From: Enoplosus armatus
Lineage: Eukaryota; Chordata; Actinopteri; Centrarchiformes; Enoplosidae
NCBI RefSeq assembly: GCF_043641665.1
Contig: NC_092184.1
Coordinates: forward strand, 18,776,108 to 18,840,107
DNA length: 64,000 nucleotides
Direction: 5' to 3'
Made by a program: the position numbers and the translations under genes. A model generated the notes under the pieces. The model did not search any database, was not told the origin of the DNA, and worked only from the letters and a program-made list of their open reading frames with translations. Positions 1 through 10,658 of this stretch are shown here, piece after piece (the stretch's first letter is position 1; each line of letters starts with the position of its first letter).

Positions 1-230
1 TGAGCACAGTGGTGCTGTGAAGCTCTAAATGCTAATGTCACTGTGCTAACATACTCACCACGACAATGCTGATGCTCAGCAGGTTCATAAACAAAGAACA
101 GCTGAGGCTGGGAGTGTAATTCATTTTGAAGGTATTTTGCTCATTTAACTGATGATGTGGTGTGTGATATGGAAAGCTAAGGGAGTGCAAAAGTTATTAC
201 AATTCATCCTGAGGGGGACACGAGTGTGTG
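1..230 (+). repeat. Family A interspersed repeat, copy 1 (5' part missing)
   Basis: The sequence follows the layout of a common teleost short repeat: a 'gctaatgtcactgtgctaac' opening, an 'aatgctgatg.tcagcagg' block, 'acagctgaggctggga', then 'attcatcctgaggggga'. The same blocks recur in the same order at 14446-14835 and 34565-34810, and in reverse at 3050-3178 and 50371-50757. No open reading frame is associated, so this is a non-autonomous element. It is diverged and probably runs off the left edge. The transposase or retroelement that moved it cannot be named from this copy. Confidence 0.75.
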
Positions 231-343
231 TAAATAGATCAATAGTTAAATAAGAATTTAATGTTCTGATTACTTTTAGACAGAAACATGATGAGACTGT
301 TGTTGCCTGACATGGTCCCTACCCCTTCTACCCCTATATATAT

Positions 344-547
344 CCTCCTAAGACCTGGCATCCACATGCGTGGACATCACATTTTGGGTTATACCATAAT
401 ACTTAATTCTGCTTATATGGAAATTCAAAATTGTCCCCGTATGCGGAACCACATCATGTCAAAAGATGATGCTTAGTTTTTATACTTATCAGGTCCCAAT
501 AAGCCCAAATAGCAAAGGGAAATTAAGATAGAGCTTGGGTCTTAGGA

Positions 548-549
<2 letters not shown>
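344..549. mobile_element. Short inverted-repeat element inserted in a (TA)n tract
   Basis: The left end CCTCCTAAGACC (344-355) and the right end GGTCTTAGGAGG (538-549) are perfect 12-bp inverted repeats bounding a 206-bp segment. On the left the element abuts TATATATAT (335-343) and on the right a long run of TA units (550-606), so it appears to sit inside a TA microsatellite. It has no coding capacity and fits a miniature inverted-repeat transposable element. A TA target-site duplication is plausible but cannot be separated from the microsatellite itself. The end sequence matches a repeat I recall from other teleost genomes. Confidence 0.7.

Positions 550-606
<57 letters not shown>
550..606. 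repeat. (TA)n microsatellite
   Basis: About 28 uninterrupted TA units follow the right end of the inverted-repeat element; a shorter TA run lies at its left end. The tract produces spurious Tyr-Ile open frames on both strands. Confidence 0.98.
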
Positions 607-611
<5 letters not shown>

Positions 612-1667
612 GTTTGACCATCCATATAACAAAGACAGGAGACTTTCCACTGTCCGCAGGATTCTGCCTGTTGGGGCTGTTGGAAGAGCTAATACCTTAC
701 TGACCCTAGTGAACACACCACATGAAAAGCCATTCATTTTCCAGCTGAGTGGCGCAGTTAGCCTTCTGACAGGCCAGTCATCCACATGGTTAGAGAGGCT
801 GCTAGAGGGCCACACAGAGGTGGAGAGCCAGAAGTAGACAGACAGAAAACCAACAGAGAGAAAGCAAGAGAAGAGAGACCTTGGCTGAAGGGTTAATGAA
901 GTCCAGCAATCCTTGAGGGCAGATTACTCATCTATTAACGAGGTTGCTCCATCAGCCTCGCCACCCCTCCACCACCACCCCCCCCACCCCCCACTCTCCT
1001 GTCGACTCTCACTGCCACCAATCACAACTGATTACTGTTTCTGAGTTTGCAGCCCCAGGTACCCAGTCTTGTCAAACTCCACATGCATAAGAAAAGTCTG
1101 GTAAGTCACTGGTGAGGACTCAGAGAACTGCACTGCACCATGTGGAGAGAAAGTGCAGAAAAGCTTAATGTGAGGAAGTTATTCAAGGCAGCATTTGCTT
1201 TAGGTCTAACAGAGCTTTAGCTTAACTTTTAAGAAGGTGGAAAGGTTTATGACCATTACTGTGATGCCCTAAGCCCTGAATATGTGCCTGAGATGATTTT
1301 GGTTCCTTTTACAGGTCAAGAAGACCCTGTTAACTGAGTTTATTATGTTTAATCATATGGTAATGTGCTGTACTTGTCCCCCCACCCCCTAATTTGTGTT
1401 TCATTTTACAATTATCCTGCATAACATAGAATTGTACATTTAAAATAAAGATGGTGAGGTTGACAGTTTTGAAGCACAATTAAAGACTGAAAAGCACTGA
1501 GATAAAAACACAAGATAATTTATTTCACATGAGTTAATTTTGATAGTGACATCCATAGAGGCTTATTGTGTCTCCTGGAGCGTCAGACAGACACCATCAG
1601 TTGCACTGCTTCAGTCACCACATAATCTAGTTGATGTAAAATATATCAAGCGCACCCTTTGCAATGA
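607..1667. other. Noncoding stretch, C-rich segment
   Basis: No gene is recognisable. A C-rich segment near 964-995 contains several runs of four to nine C, which could form an i-motif or a G-quadruplex on the other strand. The rest is unremarkable AT-rich DNA. Confidence 0.6.
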
Positions 1668-1700
1668 GGCGGGCTATTTAAACAGTCAGTGCCCCGCCCC
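1668..1700 (+). promoter_or_regulatory. Weak core-promoter candidate: TATA-like box and GC boxes
   Basis: A TATA-like CTATTTAAAC (1674-1683) is flanked by GGCGGG (1668-1673) and by CCCCGCCCC (1692-1700), a GC-box sequence. About 140 bp downstream lies an ATG followed by a consensus splice donor. The second GC box lies downstream of the TATA-like box, which is unusual. Such motifs occur by chance, so this is only suggestive. Confidence 0.15.
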
Positions 1701-1842
1701 TCTGGTTTGTTCTGCTTTAGCTGCTGCTAATGTAGCATCTCATAAGCTAGCTTTTGGCTGTTGACTTCAAACCAGAAGCCTGAGGTTTCTGTCGGCAGCT
1801 TGGGAACTTGGATACTTTTTTAAGGATTTATTCACCCTTGGG

Positions 1843-1872
1843 ATGCGGGGACCACCGCTGCACTTTAGCAAA
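1843..1872 (+). CDS. Candidate first coding exon, ten codons then a splice donor
   Basis: An ATG at 1843 with G at -3 opens ten codons reading MRGPPLHFSK, followed directly by GTAAGC, a good U2-type donor, at 1873 (phase 0). The segment is slightly GC-richer than its surroundings and lies downstream of a TATA/GC-box cluster. The following kilobase, rich in 'gctagcta', is typical of a fish intron. I do not recognise the peptide. No matching downstream exon was found in the window, and ATG plus donor pairs occur by chance, so confidence is low. Confidence 0.2.
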
Positions 1873-3049
1873 GTAAGCATCTGCTGCTCGTGCTAGCATT
1901 CATATTGTGGTGTTTAGCAATGCCAGCTAGGTAGCCCAGCAGCTAGCTAGCTATACATTAGCCCAAGTTATGTGGCTTAATTAATTGTTTTGCTCATGGA
2001 CAGTCTCTTGGCATCTGTTGGCTGCTAATCGCCACTCTTTGCTGCTGTTATCCCCCGGTGTGTACATGTCACATTGTGGCTAAGCTAATTTTGTCTTTGT
2101 TGCTGTCTGGCATGTGCAGTATGCTTTCATGGTGTTGATTAATGTAGTGGTGAAATGTAAGTAGTCTTGTTTGAATGTTATGAGGATTATTGGATTTGGC
2201 TTTATTGGTTTGAAGTTGTTCATTGCAAACTGGTTTCTAGTATTGTTAGATGGCAATATTTTTGGCGTTATACAAATGTAAACACGAGTATTGTCTTGCA
2301 CTCATAATTATTTTTCTATAGTATTGGCTTCATGGGAAACTGCAGGACATGTAACAGCTTGCTTTATGTACCTTCATATCACAATTACAGCTAAATTGCT
2401 GAGCTCCTATTTTATGGTGTTAACGTTACACTGCTGCTACACTCAGCCGCACTCATTACCAACCTTCAAATCACACCCATGTACTGATGGTCATCTGCTT
2501 ATCATGCCGCATAACATTAGCTAAGAAGAGATTGTCTGCTCCAAGCCATGAATTTGGGGGGGATTTTAAAAGCTGAAGTGTGTCTTAGTCTGCTGCTGCA
2601 TATCAGCTGGATTGCCTGGTTTAGTTTTTTTTTATTTCAATCCACTAGACAGTATATATTCCCCACAATGGTTGGAGGTGCTTCATCTGGAAATGGCCAC
2701 ATGATGGCAGGAGCCTGGCCCTCGGATAGCAGTTTCCATATAATAGCTGGCATCGCGCTCTGTATCTAATGTGATTTTGAGGGGGGAAGTTGATTACCGC
2801 CATTCCCCAATCTCTGTAGTGCTGAGCTTGCTGTTTGCTTGCGGGGTCAGAGCCTAGACACCATATTTAATCTCAGTATATATATTATGCATTCATAAAA
2901 TAAATCTGCTCCCTAAGTGAAAGACACGTCGTACGCATTCATGCACAAAAATGTTATTTCGTATAGTCATAATAGATGACAGGAAATTAGGGCGAGAGAG
3001 ATGCAACAAAGATCCCCAGCTGGACTCTGGACTCTCAACCCCTAAGCTA
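1873..3049. other. Intron-like or intergenic stretch
   Basis: No convincing exon, RNA gene or repeat is visible. Several 'gctagcta' motifs occur near 1938-1960, and several short open frames are present without recognisable content. Confidence 0.5.
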
Positions 3050-3178
3050 CACTTTAGCTGGACTAATACTTTTGTTTATGACCAAACACATGCAAAACTA
3101 ACAACATTTCCATGATCCTCAGCTGTAGAACGTGTTCTAATTAGCAAGTGTTAGCATGATAACATGCTAAGCTAAGAT
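3050..3178 (-). repeat. Family A repeat, copy 2 (fragment)
   Basis: Read on the minus strand this matches the middle of family A: the 'catgttagcatgctaa', 'tgctaatta', 'acagctgagg' and 'catttggtcataaac'-type blocks appear in the expected order. Only about 130 bp remain, and a family-C copy starts immediately to the right. Confidence 0.7.
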
Positions 3179-3183
3179 GTAAA

Positions 3184-3450
3184 ACTGCAACAATTAATCG
3201 ATTAGTCGATCAAAAATTAAGCGCCAGCTATTTTGATAATTAGTCGTTTCAGTAATTGTTCAAGCAAAAAACAACAACAACAACAACAAATATTTGTTGG
3301 TTACAGGGTCTCAAATATGAGGATTTGCTGCTTGTTTTTTTTATCATATATGATGAAATGAAAATTGAAATATTTTTATTTATAGCTTTAAAACAAGCAA
3401 TTTAAGGACATCTCATTTGGCTCTGTGAAGTTGCGATGGGTGTTTTTCAC
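3184..3450 (-). repeat. Family C repeat, copy 1
   Basis: It opens with 'ctgcaacaattaatcgatta' and continues through 'tttgataattagtcgttt', 'gaggatttgctgcttg' and 'gacatctcatttggctctg'. This is the reverse of the common teleost repeat that begins 'gggctgcaactaatgattattt' and contains 'cttgttttgtctgaccaac'. Further copies are at 17075, 22085, 24679, 25645, 26022, 28678 and 39640. An (AAC)n tract (3270-3289) interrupts it. Non-autonomous, no coding capacity. Confidence 0.8.
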
Positions 3451-4633
3451 TAGTTTTTGATGTTTGATTAAACAGTGCTTTGATTTGGCTCAAAGTACCT
3501 TTATGCCCAAGTACAGTCTCAAAAGACTCAAAGAGTCTGTTTAATGCTATTTGATTGTAATAATAGAAAGGTTAATGATGGCTGCCAAATTCTCAGAGGT
3601 CCTTGAAATAATTACACAGCTTTGTCCGTCCAAAAAGAAGTTCTTAGCCTTGCTATTATTACTTGTTTTTTTCCAAAAAGTTTACTTTTGGAAAACATGG
3701 CAATTCCACAGCATCAGTTTGGTGTTTGGGGAAACTCACATCTTTGTAATTCAGGCTTTTGACCCTAACCCTAAAGGACAGAAAGAAACATGCATACTGG
3801 AGCATGGATCTGTATTTATTTATTTATAGAAACAAACAGGTGTTCCTCAGCGTGGAATCACGATTATTCTTTTGTTGCTGTAACCATGCTCTGCACAAAG
3901 AAAACAGCTTTTTACTGTCTGAAAAATGCAAAATTCCACCTTGTCCTTGTCTTGACCTAAAATATTTAAATATTTTCACTCACAAATATAGGGGATTTAG
4001 TCTCAAGAGACTAGGGATGACCTTGGGCAGTTTTTGTGTGTGACAGTGTGACACAGTACATAGAGGGAGGGAGAGGGAGAGCCTTCTCTCATTTGTTCTC
4101 ATCAGGAAGAAATAAAAACATACAAGTACACGACCAACCAGACGTACCGTTTATTTGCCGGCACATTTGTTGATCACAACATTTGCCCCAAGAGCCCTGG
4201 CCTTGTTCTGGTTTGTCAGAGGGAAGGTTTTGCTTATCTCCATGGCTTGACCCAGAAGAGCTACAGTAGGAACGGCTTATTCATTGTGTATGTTGCTCTG
4301 CTACAGTCAAAATTGATTTCTTGCATAATGTGGAATACACAGAATTTTTATGTTTGGAGATTACATTTTTTTTTAAAAGTTGTTTGTTTCATAAGCATGC
4401 GTTTTGCAGCCAGCCTGTAAATCTATACAAAATTCTCCAGGGAAAAGCACTGCACTGTGGCATATACCCACCCTTACTTCAGTTAAGGGTAAGAAATGCC
4501 GTTTTCCGCCTTTCCCTTTTAAAAAATGATTTTCAATATCTTTTTTCTTTTCCAATTTCCTGAAGCTTCTTTGAGTAAATGTTGTGTATCACCGTGTAAA
4601 TGAAACATTATTGTGCTGCCATTTTTTTGCCAG
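3451..4633. other. Noncoding stretch
   Basis: No gene, RNA or repeat could be supported. Several short frames on the plus strand have compositions dominated by Phe, Leu and Ser, as expected from T-rich noncoding DNA. Confidence 0.6.
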
Positions 4634-4670
4634 AACTCCCTCTCAAACGAGATTTTGGTCTCAGGAGGCC
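4634..4670 (+). repeat. LINE-type 3'-tail fragment
   Basis: The motif 'ctctcaaacgagattttgg' followed by 'tctcaggagg' closely matches the 3'-untranslated tail of a common teleost non-LTR retrotransposon or derived SINE, which normally reads 'aaatgagattttggtctca'. Only the tail motif is recognisable. The clade (L2- or CR1-like) is not settled. Confidence 0.5.
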
Positions 4671-6599
4671 ATCGCTGTTGGAAACGGTATTAAATCGTCG
4701 TGAATATAGTATTCAATCTATTGAAGTGATGGATGCTTCGTGTTTCATTCAGGACAGCAGCCTTGACACTGACTAAGCTCCAGTCCCTCCTTTTTCTGGC
4801 CAGCGTTGAGTCTCCGGTGAGCTGGATTGTTGATGAAATCCTCCATGCACTGTTAGGAGATTCATCGTCTTGGCCCGAGACTCCACCAGCTGGATATCTG
4901 ATGATCGGGGATGTGTGTTGATGCTTGGATCTTGTTCTTTTTATTGAATGGACATTTGAGTACGTATCCTCCTAGATGAACTTGCCTGTTGTCGTACCTA
5001 GTTATGCAGAATGTTTGTTATGTGATAGTTGATTATTTCCCCTCTCTTTGCTAGCATCTCCTCACACTTCTCAGGTCTTAATGTCCTCCTGCTGTCATTC
5101 CTGTACAGTTTCCTGCATATACAGGATGTCTCATACACAGTATGCCATCTTCTCTGGCTTTTTCTCATGGATGTATTCCAGCAGGTCCAGGTTTTTTGCT
5201 CTTATCTGAAGCACTTCAGATTGCTTTGGTTCTCTAATATCTGATTTGAACCTTTTTAATCCAGGTCACGGTCAAGCTGGTGTGGCTATATTTTAGCTAG
5301 CCCGTCGAGTTAGGGTATAGTGTTACATGTCTCGCCCAAGGACTGTTACTGGTGAAGAATTTAAACTTGGTAACCAAGTTACTTTATGTATGGCAGGGTG
5401 TAAATGCAGAAGAAGGAGTTTGGAAGCTACCAGTTTTGTGGGGAGGATGAAAATGTTGTAAATGTTATGTTTGCTTTAAATGCTCACTCAGGTGTGAGGA
5501 AACTGCTTCTGTCTGTGCAAGCTAGACATTTCACATTGCAACAATTTGACCAGACATTTCATTTCAGCTGTAACATTTACTGTTGGAGGGTGTTTTCACT
5601 TGTATTGGCGTGGTCTCTGGGGACCACAGTGTTGAGAGGTGCCAGGTCTGGGCAGCCTGCATATAGAGAAAACACTGCTTTAATGCTTTATAATTGCCCT
5701 TTGAACAGAATTTGTCTCATGGTTTGTCACTTTTAGCAGTACCACTCCATGTTTCAATATAAAAAGGAACTAAAAGGATAAAAACAGCAGGACCAGTCCC
5801 ACTCTCCCTGCTGTGCACACCAGTGGTTTGTCTGAGCCCATGTTATAAGACTTTATTGGGTTGGCTCTACTGAGACCAGTGTGGGCTTGCTATGAAAAAG
5901 CCTCTGGAACTGCAGCCCCACAGGGAACGCCGACAGCAGGGTTAAGAGGGGCCCTACAAGGTCCAAGGACAACTCAAAATGCTTACAGAATACTGAACTG
6001 GCATCCAGAAATAAAAAAGTTCTAAAAAGGATTTAGTTGTATCACGTAAGCCTTTACTGTGTACGTTTTTATCCATAATGGATCTACTGTATGTGTCTAA
6101 TATGACCTCCACAGCCCTCCCATTGCCATGTATCACTTTCCTCAAGGGTGTGACACATCGCTGCACTGTGGAGGCCTCAACTAGACATGCGTGAACTCAC
6201 TCAGGGCCATCGCCCGGGTCAAACACCACCGTATGCTCAGCTGGCACTGACTCTTGCTTTTTTCCTTTTTTTTTTTAATTTCTTCTGTCTTATCGTAGGA
6301 GTGAGATTATCTGTCACAAGAGGATTTTGTGCAGCTTTTTATTATTCTTGTCGTTGTGTACCTGTGCAAAATTGTATCCTTACATCTGTGATTTTGAGAA
6401 ATGCACATTTGGTCCTGGTGCTTCTGTACTGACCACTGTTACATGGCAGCGTTTGCCATCATTCCACAGTTTGTCACATGTTCCAAAAAGTTAACATGGC
6501 AAAAAATGTATTTCTGCTAATATGTTGTCCAAGTATTTTTGTGTTCATTCATTTTTATATTGCTTAAATAAAAGGTACAATAGGAAAAATAACATCCAG
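4671..6599. other. Noncoding stretch
   Basis: No gene could be supported. A plus-strand frame at 4733-4921 and a stretch around 5029-5244 look mildly protein-like but lack splice signals or a recognisable domain. Confidence 0.5.
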
Positions 6600-6790
6600 A
6601 AGATGACATAACATTATGTTTGTCCTCTCTTTGCTCTGCTCCTGTCTCTCCTCAGTCTCTACTCTCTTTTTCCAGTCACCCTTTTTTCACCTCTTTCTCT
6701 AGCCCTCCTCCTCCATCTAATGCCTTCTGATTTTTCCTTTTCTCTTTCCAGTTTTTTTTTCACATCTTCTCTTCCACTTTAGCTCTCCCC
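6600..6790. repeat. Pyrimidine-rich tract
   Basis: The plus strand is dominated by CT-rich runs such as 'tgtcctctctttgctctgct' and 'cacctctttctctag', with a T-run near 6752. It is low complexity without a fixed period. A similar, weaker tract lies at 7430-7620. Confidence 0.7.
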
Positions 6791-8900
6791 AAAGCAACAC
6801 TCTGGCTCATTTCGCCTTTTGGCTGTGCTCTTCAGAGGCTCTTATTTTACTGTATGAGACTGCAATGGAGGAGAATTCACTGCTGTGTCCTGAGCGGAGT
6901 CGAACAGGGACGGAGGATTGACGTGGCTTCTCCTCCCTCTGTTCTCATCCCCGTTAGTGTGGCCTTGAAATGAAAAGAGTGATCACACATTCACATAATT
7001 TTTTTGACCGTAATTACTTTAACCCTCCCCTGCAGGTTCCCTTTGTCCATAAAGATACAGATATTAAGAGGAAAATGCTTTATTAAATCCAAGCTTCCCA
7101 AAGAATTATTGGACAGTTTTGATTGTGTTTGCACCTTCAGCTTTACACTAAACATTTCTATGTTGTACTCAAACTTGCACCATTCACATACTGACCAAAA
7201 GCTTTCATACTATGATTTCCATATTATCAGTATAGAAAATGACCAATAGGCCATTTTGCATAAATGGACAGAGGCTGTTGGCTGGCTGGCGTGGCTCCAG
7301 ACCGTCTTATCATCAGCCCCTCAGAGAGCCAGTGGTTCAATGGATGGATGGCACATAACACCTACTCCTAAAACTGTCCCATGATGAATGGCCCCAATTA
7401 GGGCCGTGACCTTTGTCTTTATTGCACACTCTTTCCCTGTCATTCCTTTCATAGACTTTCTGTTGGTTTGTTTACCTTTCTGTCTCTTTTACTCGCTCAC
7501 TTTTGGAGATACTGTGTCTTTTCCGTCCCTCTCCCATGCTCTTCGTCTCTTTTTCCCTCTGTTGGTGTTTCCTTCTTTCCCTGTGTCCTTCTCATCGAGG
7601 ACACATCCTGTGGACCGTCCACTACATTTTCCTATAATAACAAGAGTGATTTTGCACTTCTCCTTTGGGAATTTATCAAACATAAGCTGATATGGGTTGA
7701 TGGCCTTGTTGCTGCACTAGTGACTCCTACTGGCTGCTCAGATGTGGCGGAAAAAGAAAATACAGTAGAAAACAGCTAAATTATTTAAACCGATCATACT
7801 CTCGCCGACATGCTAGTTTCTCTTGATAAATCACCAAGCTCCCCTGAACAGTTTTCAGTCTGAGAAGCAACCCCTTCCTACTTCACTTCATCCAAACAAT
7901 TAAGGTAAGGTAACACCGTTCTCATTTACCCACACGGGAGCCATTCACCAGCCACTATCCCATTTATCTGTCCAATTAGCTTCACCTGTAGTGTGCTGCT
8001 GTCATCTCCTAAATGCTGATGCTAAATGTAAATTAGAGGCAGGTTGTCGTTGGATGTTGGATTCAAATGGGCCACCGGGCGGTCATAGTTCTGGCGTGAG
8101 CAACGAAAAGTGCGAGTGTTGAAAAGTGTTGAGTGACAGAGCGTGAGAGACAGCAACATTTAGTAAATTAGGAAATATGAAAGCCAATGACAAGAAGCAT
8201 GTTGCTGACCAGTGGGGGTCAGGTCAGCGGAGCTCAGTCCCCTTCGAAAATGTGTGGCCTTGCTAATAGAAACTGCCTTGTCAGTTTTCCCATGGAGGGA
8301 AGGTGACACAGGCAATGAATCAAACCGCTGTAAAAAAAAAACCCTGCTATATTTTGTACTCCGTGGGTTACCTTTCAGCTTCATACATTACCTCTGAAAC
8401 AAAGCTAACACTGTTAAGATCTCCGTGGTCCTACAACAAGCTTTAAAGGCTGAACATTTTCATATGATTAAAGCAATTGTGTGAGAGGAATCATTTGAAC
8501 ACTTTTTGCCTTATTTGTTGAGCTCCGTTATTTGCATTTACAGTAGCAGGTATTTTCTTTCCCACAAATCCTACATGCGGCAGATGTAGCGGGTTTAATG
8601 TCTCATGGAGCAACAACGAGGATTTGTTTGGAATAAATGGGAAGGCAAAGCGATCAGAAAGTTGGTACAATCAACAGTAGATGCTGTCGCTGGTTGAACA
8701 GAAAAAGAAAAAGCTGTTCTAAAAGAAATGGTGTCTTCATAGAAGTGCAGTGCAAAGCCACCACAGCATCAGAAATGATCATTTAGGGCATGACTGCTTA
8801 GATCAGAAAACGCAGTACATTGAACTGTCTTTCTAATTTTCCTGTTTGCTTTTTTCTGCTAATTTACTGTGCACTGTGCATAATCCTGGATTTATTTACA
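6791..8900. other. Noncoding stretch
   Basis: No supported gene. It contains a second pyrimidine-rich zone at about 7430-7620, which yields overlapping open frames on both strands that I read as compositional artefacts, and A-runs near 8331-8342. Confidence 0.6.
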
Positions 8901-8926
8901 GTGTGTATATGTGTGTGTGTGTGTGT
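8901..8926. repeat. (TG)n microsatellite
   Basis: A short TG array interrupted once by 'tata', next to a pyrimidine-rich segment (8930-9020). Confidence 0.9.
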
Positions 8927-10622
8927 ACCCAGCTGCCTCCCCCCTCAGCATTCAATTGTCTCTCTCTCTGTTCCCTCCTCTCCTCGTTTCCTCCCGTTGT
9001 CACCCCCCTAACTTTTTTTTCCTGTGTGTCTGTGCGTGTTATCCCTCCAGGCAGAGGAAGACAGATGTCTGATAGGTTTTCTTAACAGAAAAAGACCGCG
9101 GGCGAGGGCTGCAGCAGATGAATTGGATGATGGGGTCGAGGAGTGTTTTGGTCGGAGTTCATACTCATCTGTTTTCAAGCATTTCCTCCTCTCCCCAGAT
9201 TGACAAAAGTCATGTTTACTTCATAAAAAAGAAAGGAGATAAAGAGCCCATCTTTGAACTTGAATGTCTCTGGTGAGAATGGATCAATCACATATCAAAA
9301 AAATCTTAATGGACCTGTCTGGTTAGATAAAGGTTGAACAAAATGGAAATAACAGAAATGCACATCCTTTGTGTTGACACATGCTCCCAGTTGGATTGCC
9401 AGATAAGACCGCCCTTAGCGGTATTAATTTTGGATAAGCACGGCTTTCTGACTGAACTGAAACTGTGTAGAGACGCAGTTTTAGATGAGGCCAGATTCTG
9501 GAAAGATGATCTGTTGTCCTCAATGTAAGTAAAGGCAAGTATGTCAACAATCCATCCAAAGTCACCTGGGTTTTGTTTGAACTTGGAACTGTGAGGACAG
9601 GACTTCTGAGAGTTGGTGTGCACTTTCAGGGCCCAACTGAAAGCTATGCCTTTTTGAATTGTGATAGAACGACCAAATATTTGCCAAGCAAGTGAACTAA
9701 TTCCCTTTTATAAATTCAAGGACGTTTGTCAACATTTGAGGAGTTTGTTGTAACTAAATGATCTTCATCTTCAAATAACTTCAAACACAAAACTGTTCAA
9801 AACTAACTTCACCATCACAAAATGTAATAAGGGTTGGAAAAGTTTTGTTTCTATACTGAATGGGTCATAATAGGGCATGCAACCCATAACAGTATTTCTC
9901 AACCTCTTATTGCTCACAGATGTATCATAGTATGTACTGTAGTGATGGTAGTTTCCCAATATTTTTCCCACTTTTTTTGTCCATTTTGATGGCTAGTTTT
10001 TCATTTTGTCATGTGAATAGACATAATAAGGCTCTGTAATTTCACCCTCTTTATAGTAAATTGAATCACCTGTGTGATGCAGTTTCATGGTTCTCCATAC
10101 CAGAACAACACCATTCCTTTTCATTTAATTTCTGGCCCATTCAAACCAGTCTGAACTGGTCACAATGACAATGATTGTAGCAAGCCAGTGGCCTGGGCAA
10201 TGGTTTAATTGTTGGCCAAGAGGTGTAGAGAGCAGTCCCTTTGGTCAAACAAGGCATAGGTGCATCAAGGGTCAACAAGGTGCACTTACGCCCAATTAAT
10301 CCCTCCCTGTGCAGGTGTTTTAGAGGACGCAGGGGACTTGAGCCTCTGAACTGAGCCACGGAAAACATGTCTCCTTTGCAGCAAAGAAGCCAGCTGGAAA
10401 AGACTCCGTGTCTGACTCATCCAGGAAAGGAGGAATGTTTTTTAAGTATGTTTACATCAAAAATAACTGACAGTTTATCTTTGGTTTTATTCAATACATA
10501 CAAAGTAAAGTAACTTTATGCCCCCTAAATGTATTCTTGCCTTATTGCTGGACACTGTACTCCAAAACACACTGTGCCAAAAGAAACTTCATTGATCTTG
10601 TTCCTTGCCTCTGGCTATATCT

Positions 10623-10623
<1 letters not shown>
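8927..10623. other. Noncoding stretch with a two-strand open region
   Basis: No recognisable gene. Between 9306 and 9623 the minus strand is open for 105 codons and the plus strand for 64 codons (9334-9528), the latter ending next to a GTAAGT. Neither translation resembles a protein family I know, and no good acceptor precedes the plus frame. Confidence 0.45.

Positions 10624-10655
<32 letters not shown>
10624..10655. repeat. (GT)n microsatellite
   Basis: About 16 uninterrupted GT units. Confidence 0.98.

Positions 10656-10658
<3 letters not shown>

Noticed and set aside
3762..3774. Telomere-like ACCCTAACCCTAAA
   Set aside because: Only two units; chance or background, not an interstitial telomeric array.
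5150..5260. Charged minus-strand translation resembling a protein
   Set aside because: Interrupted by a stop and matches no family I know.
9306..9623. Region open on both strands, with GTAAGT at the end of the plus frame
   Set aside because: No pyrimidine-rich acceptor upstream and no recognisable protein on either strand.
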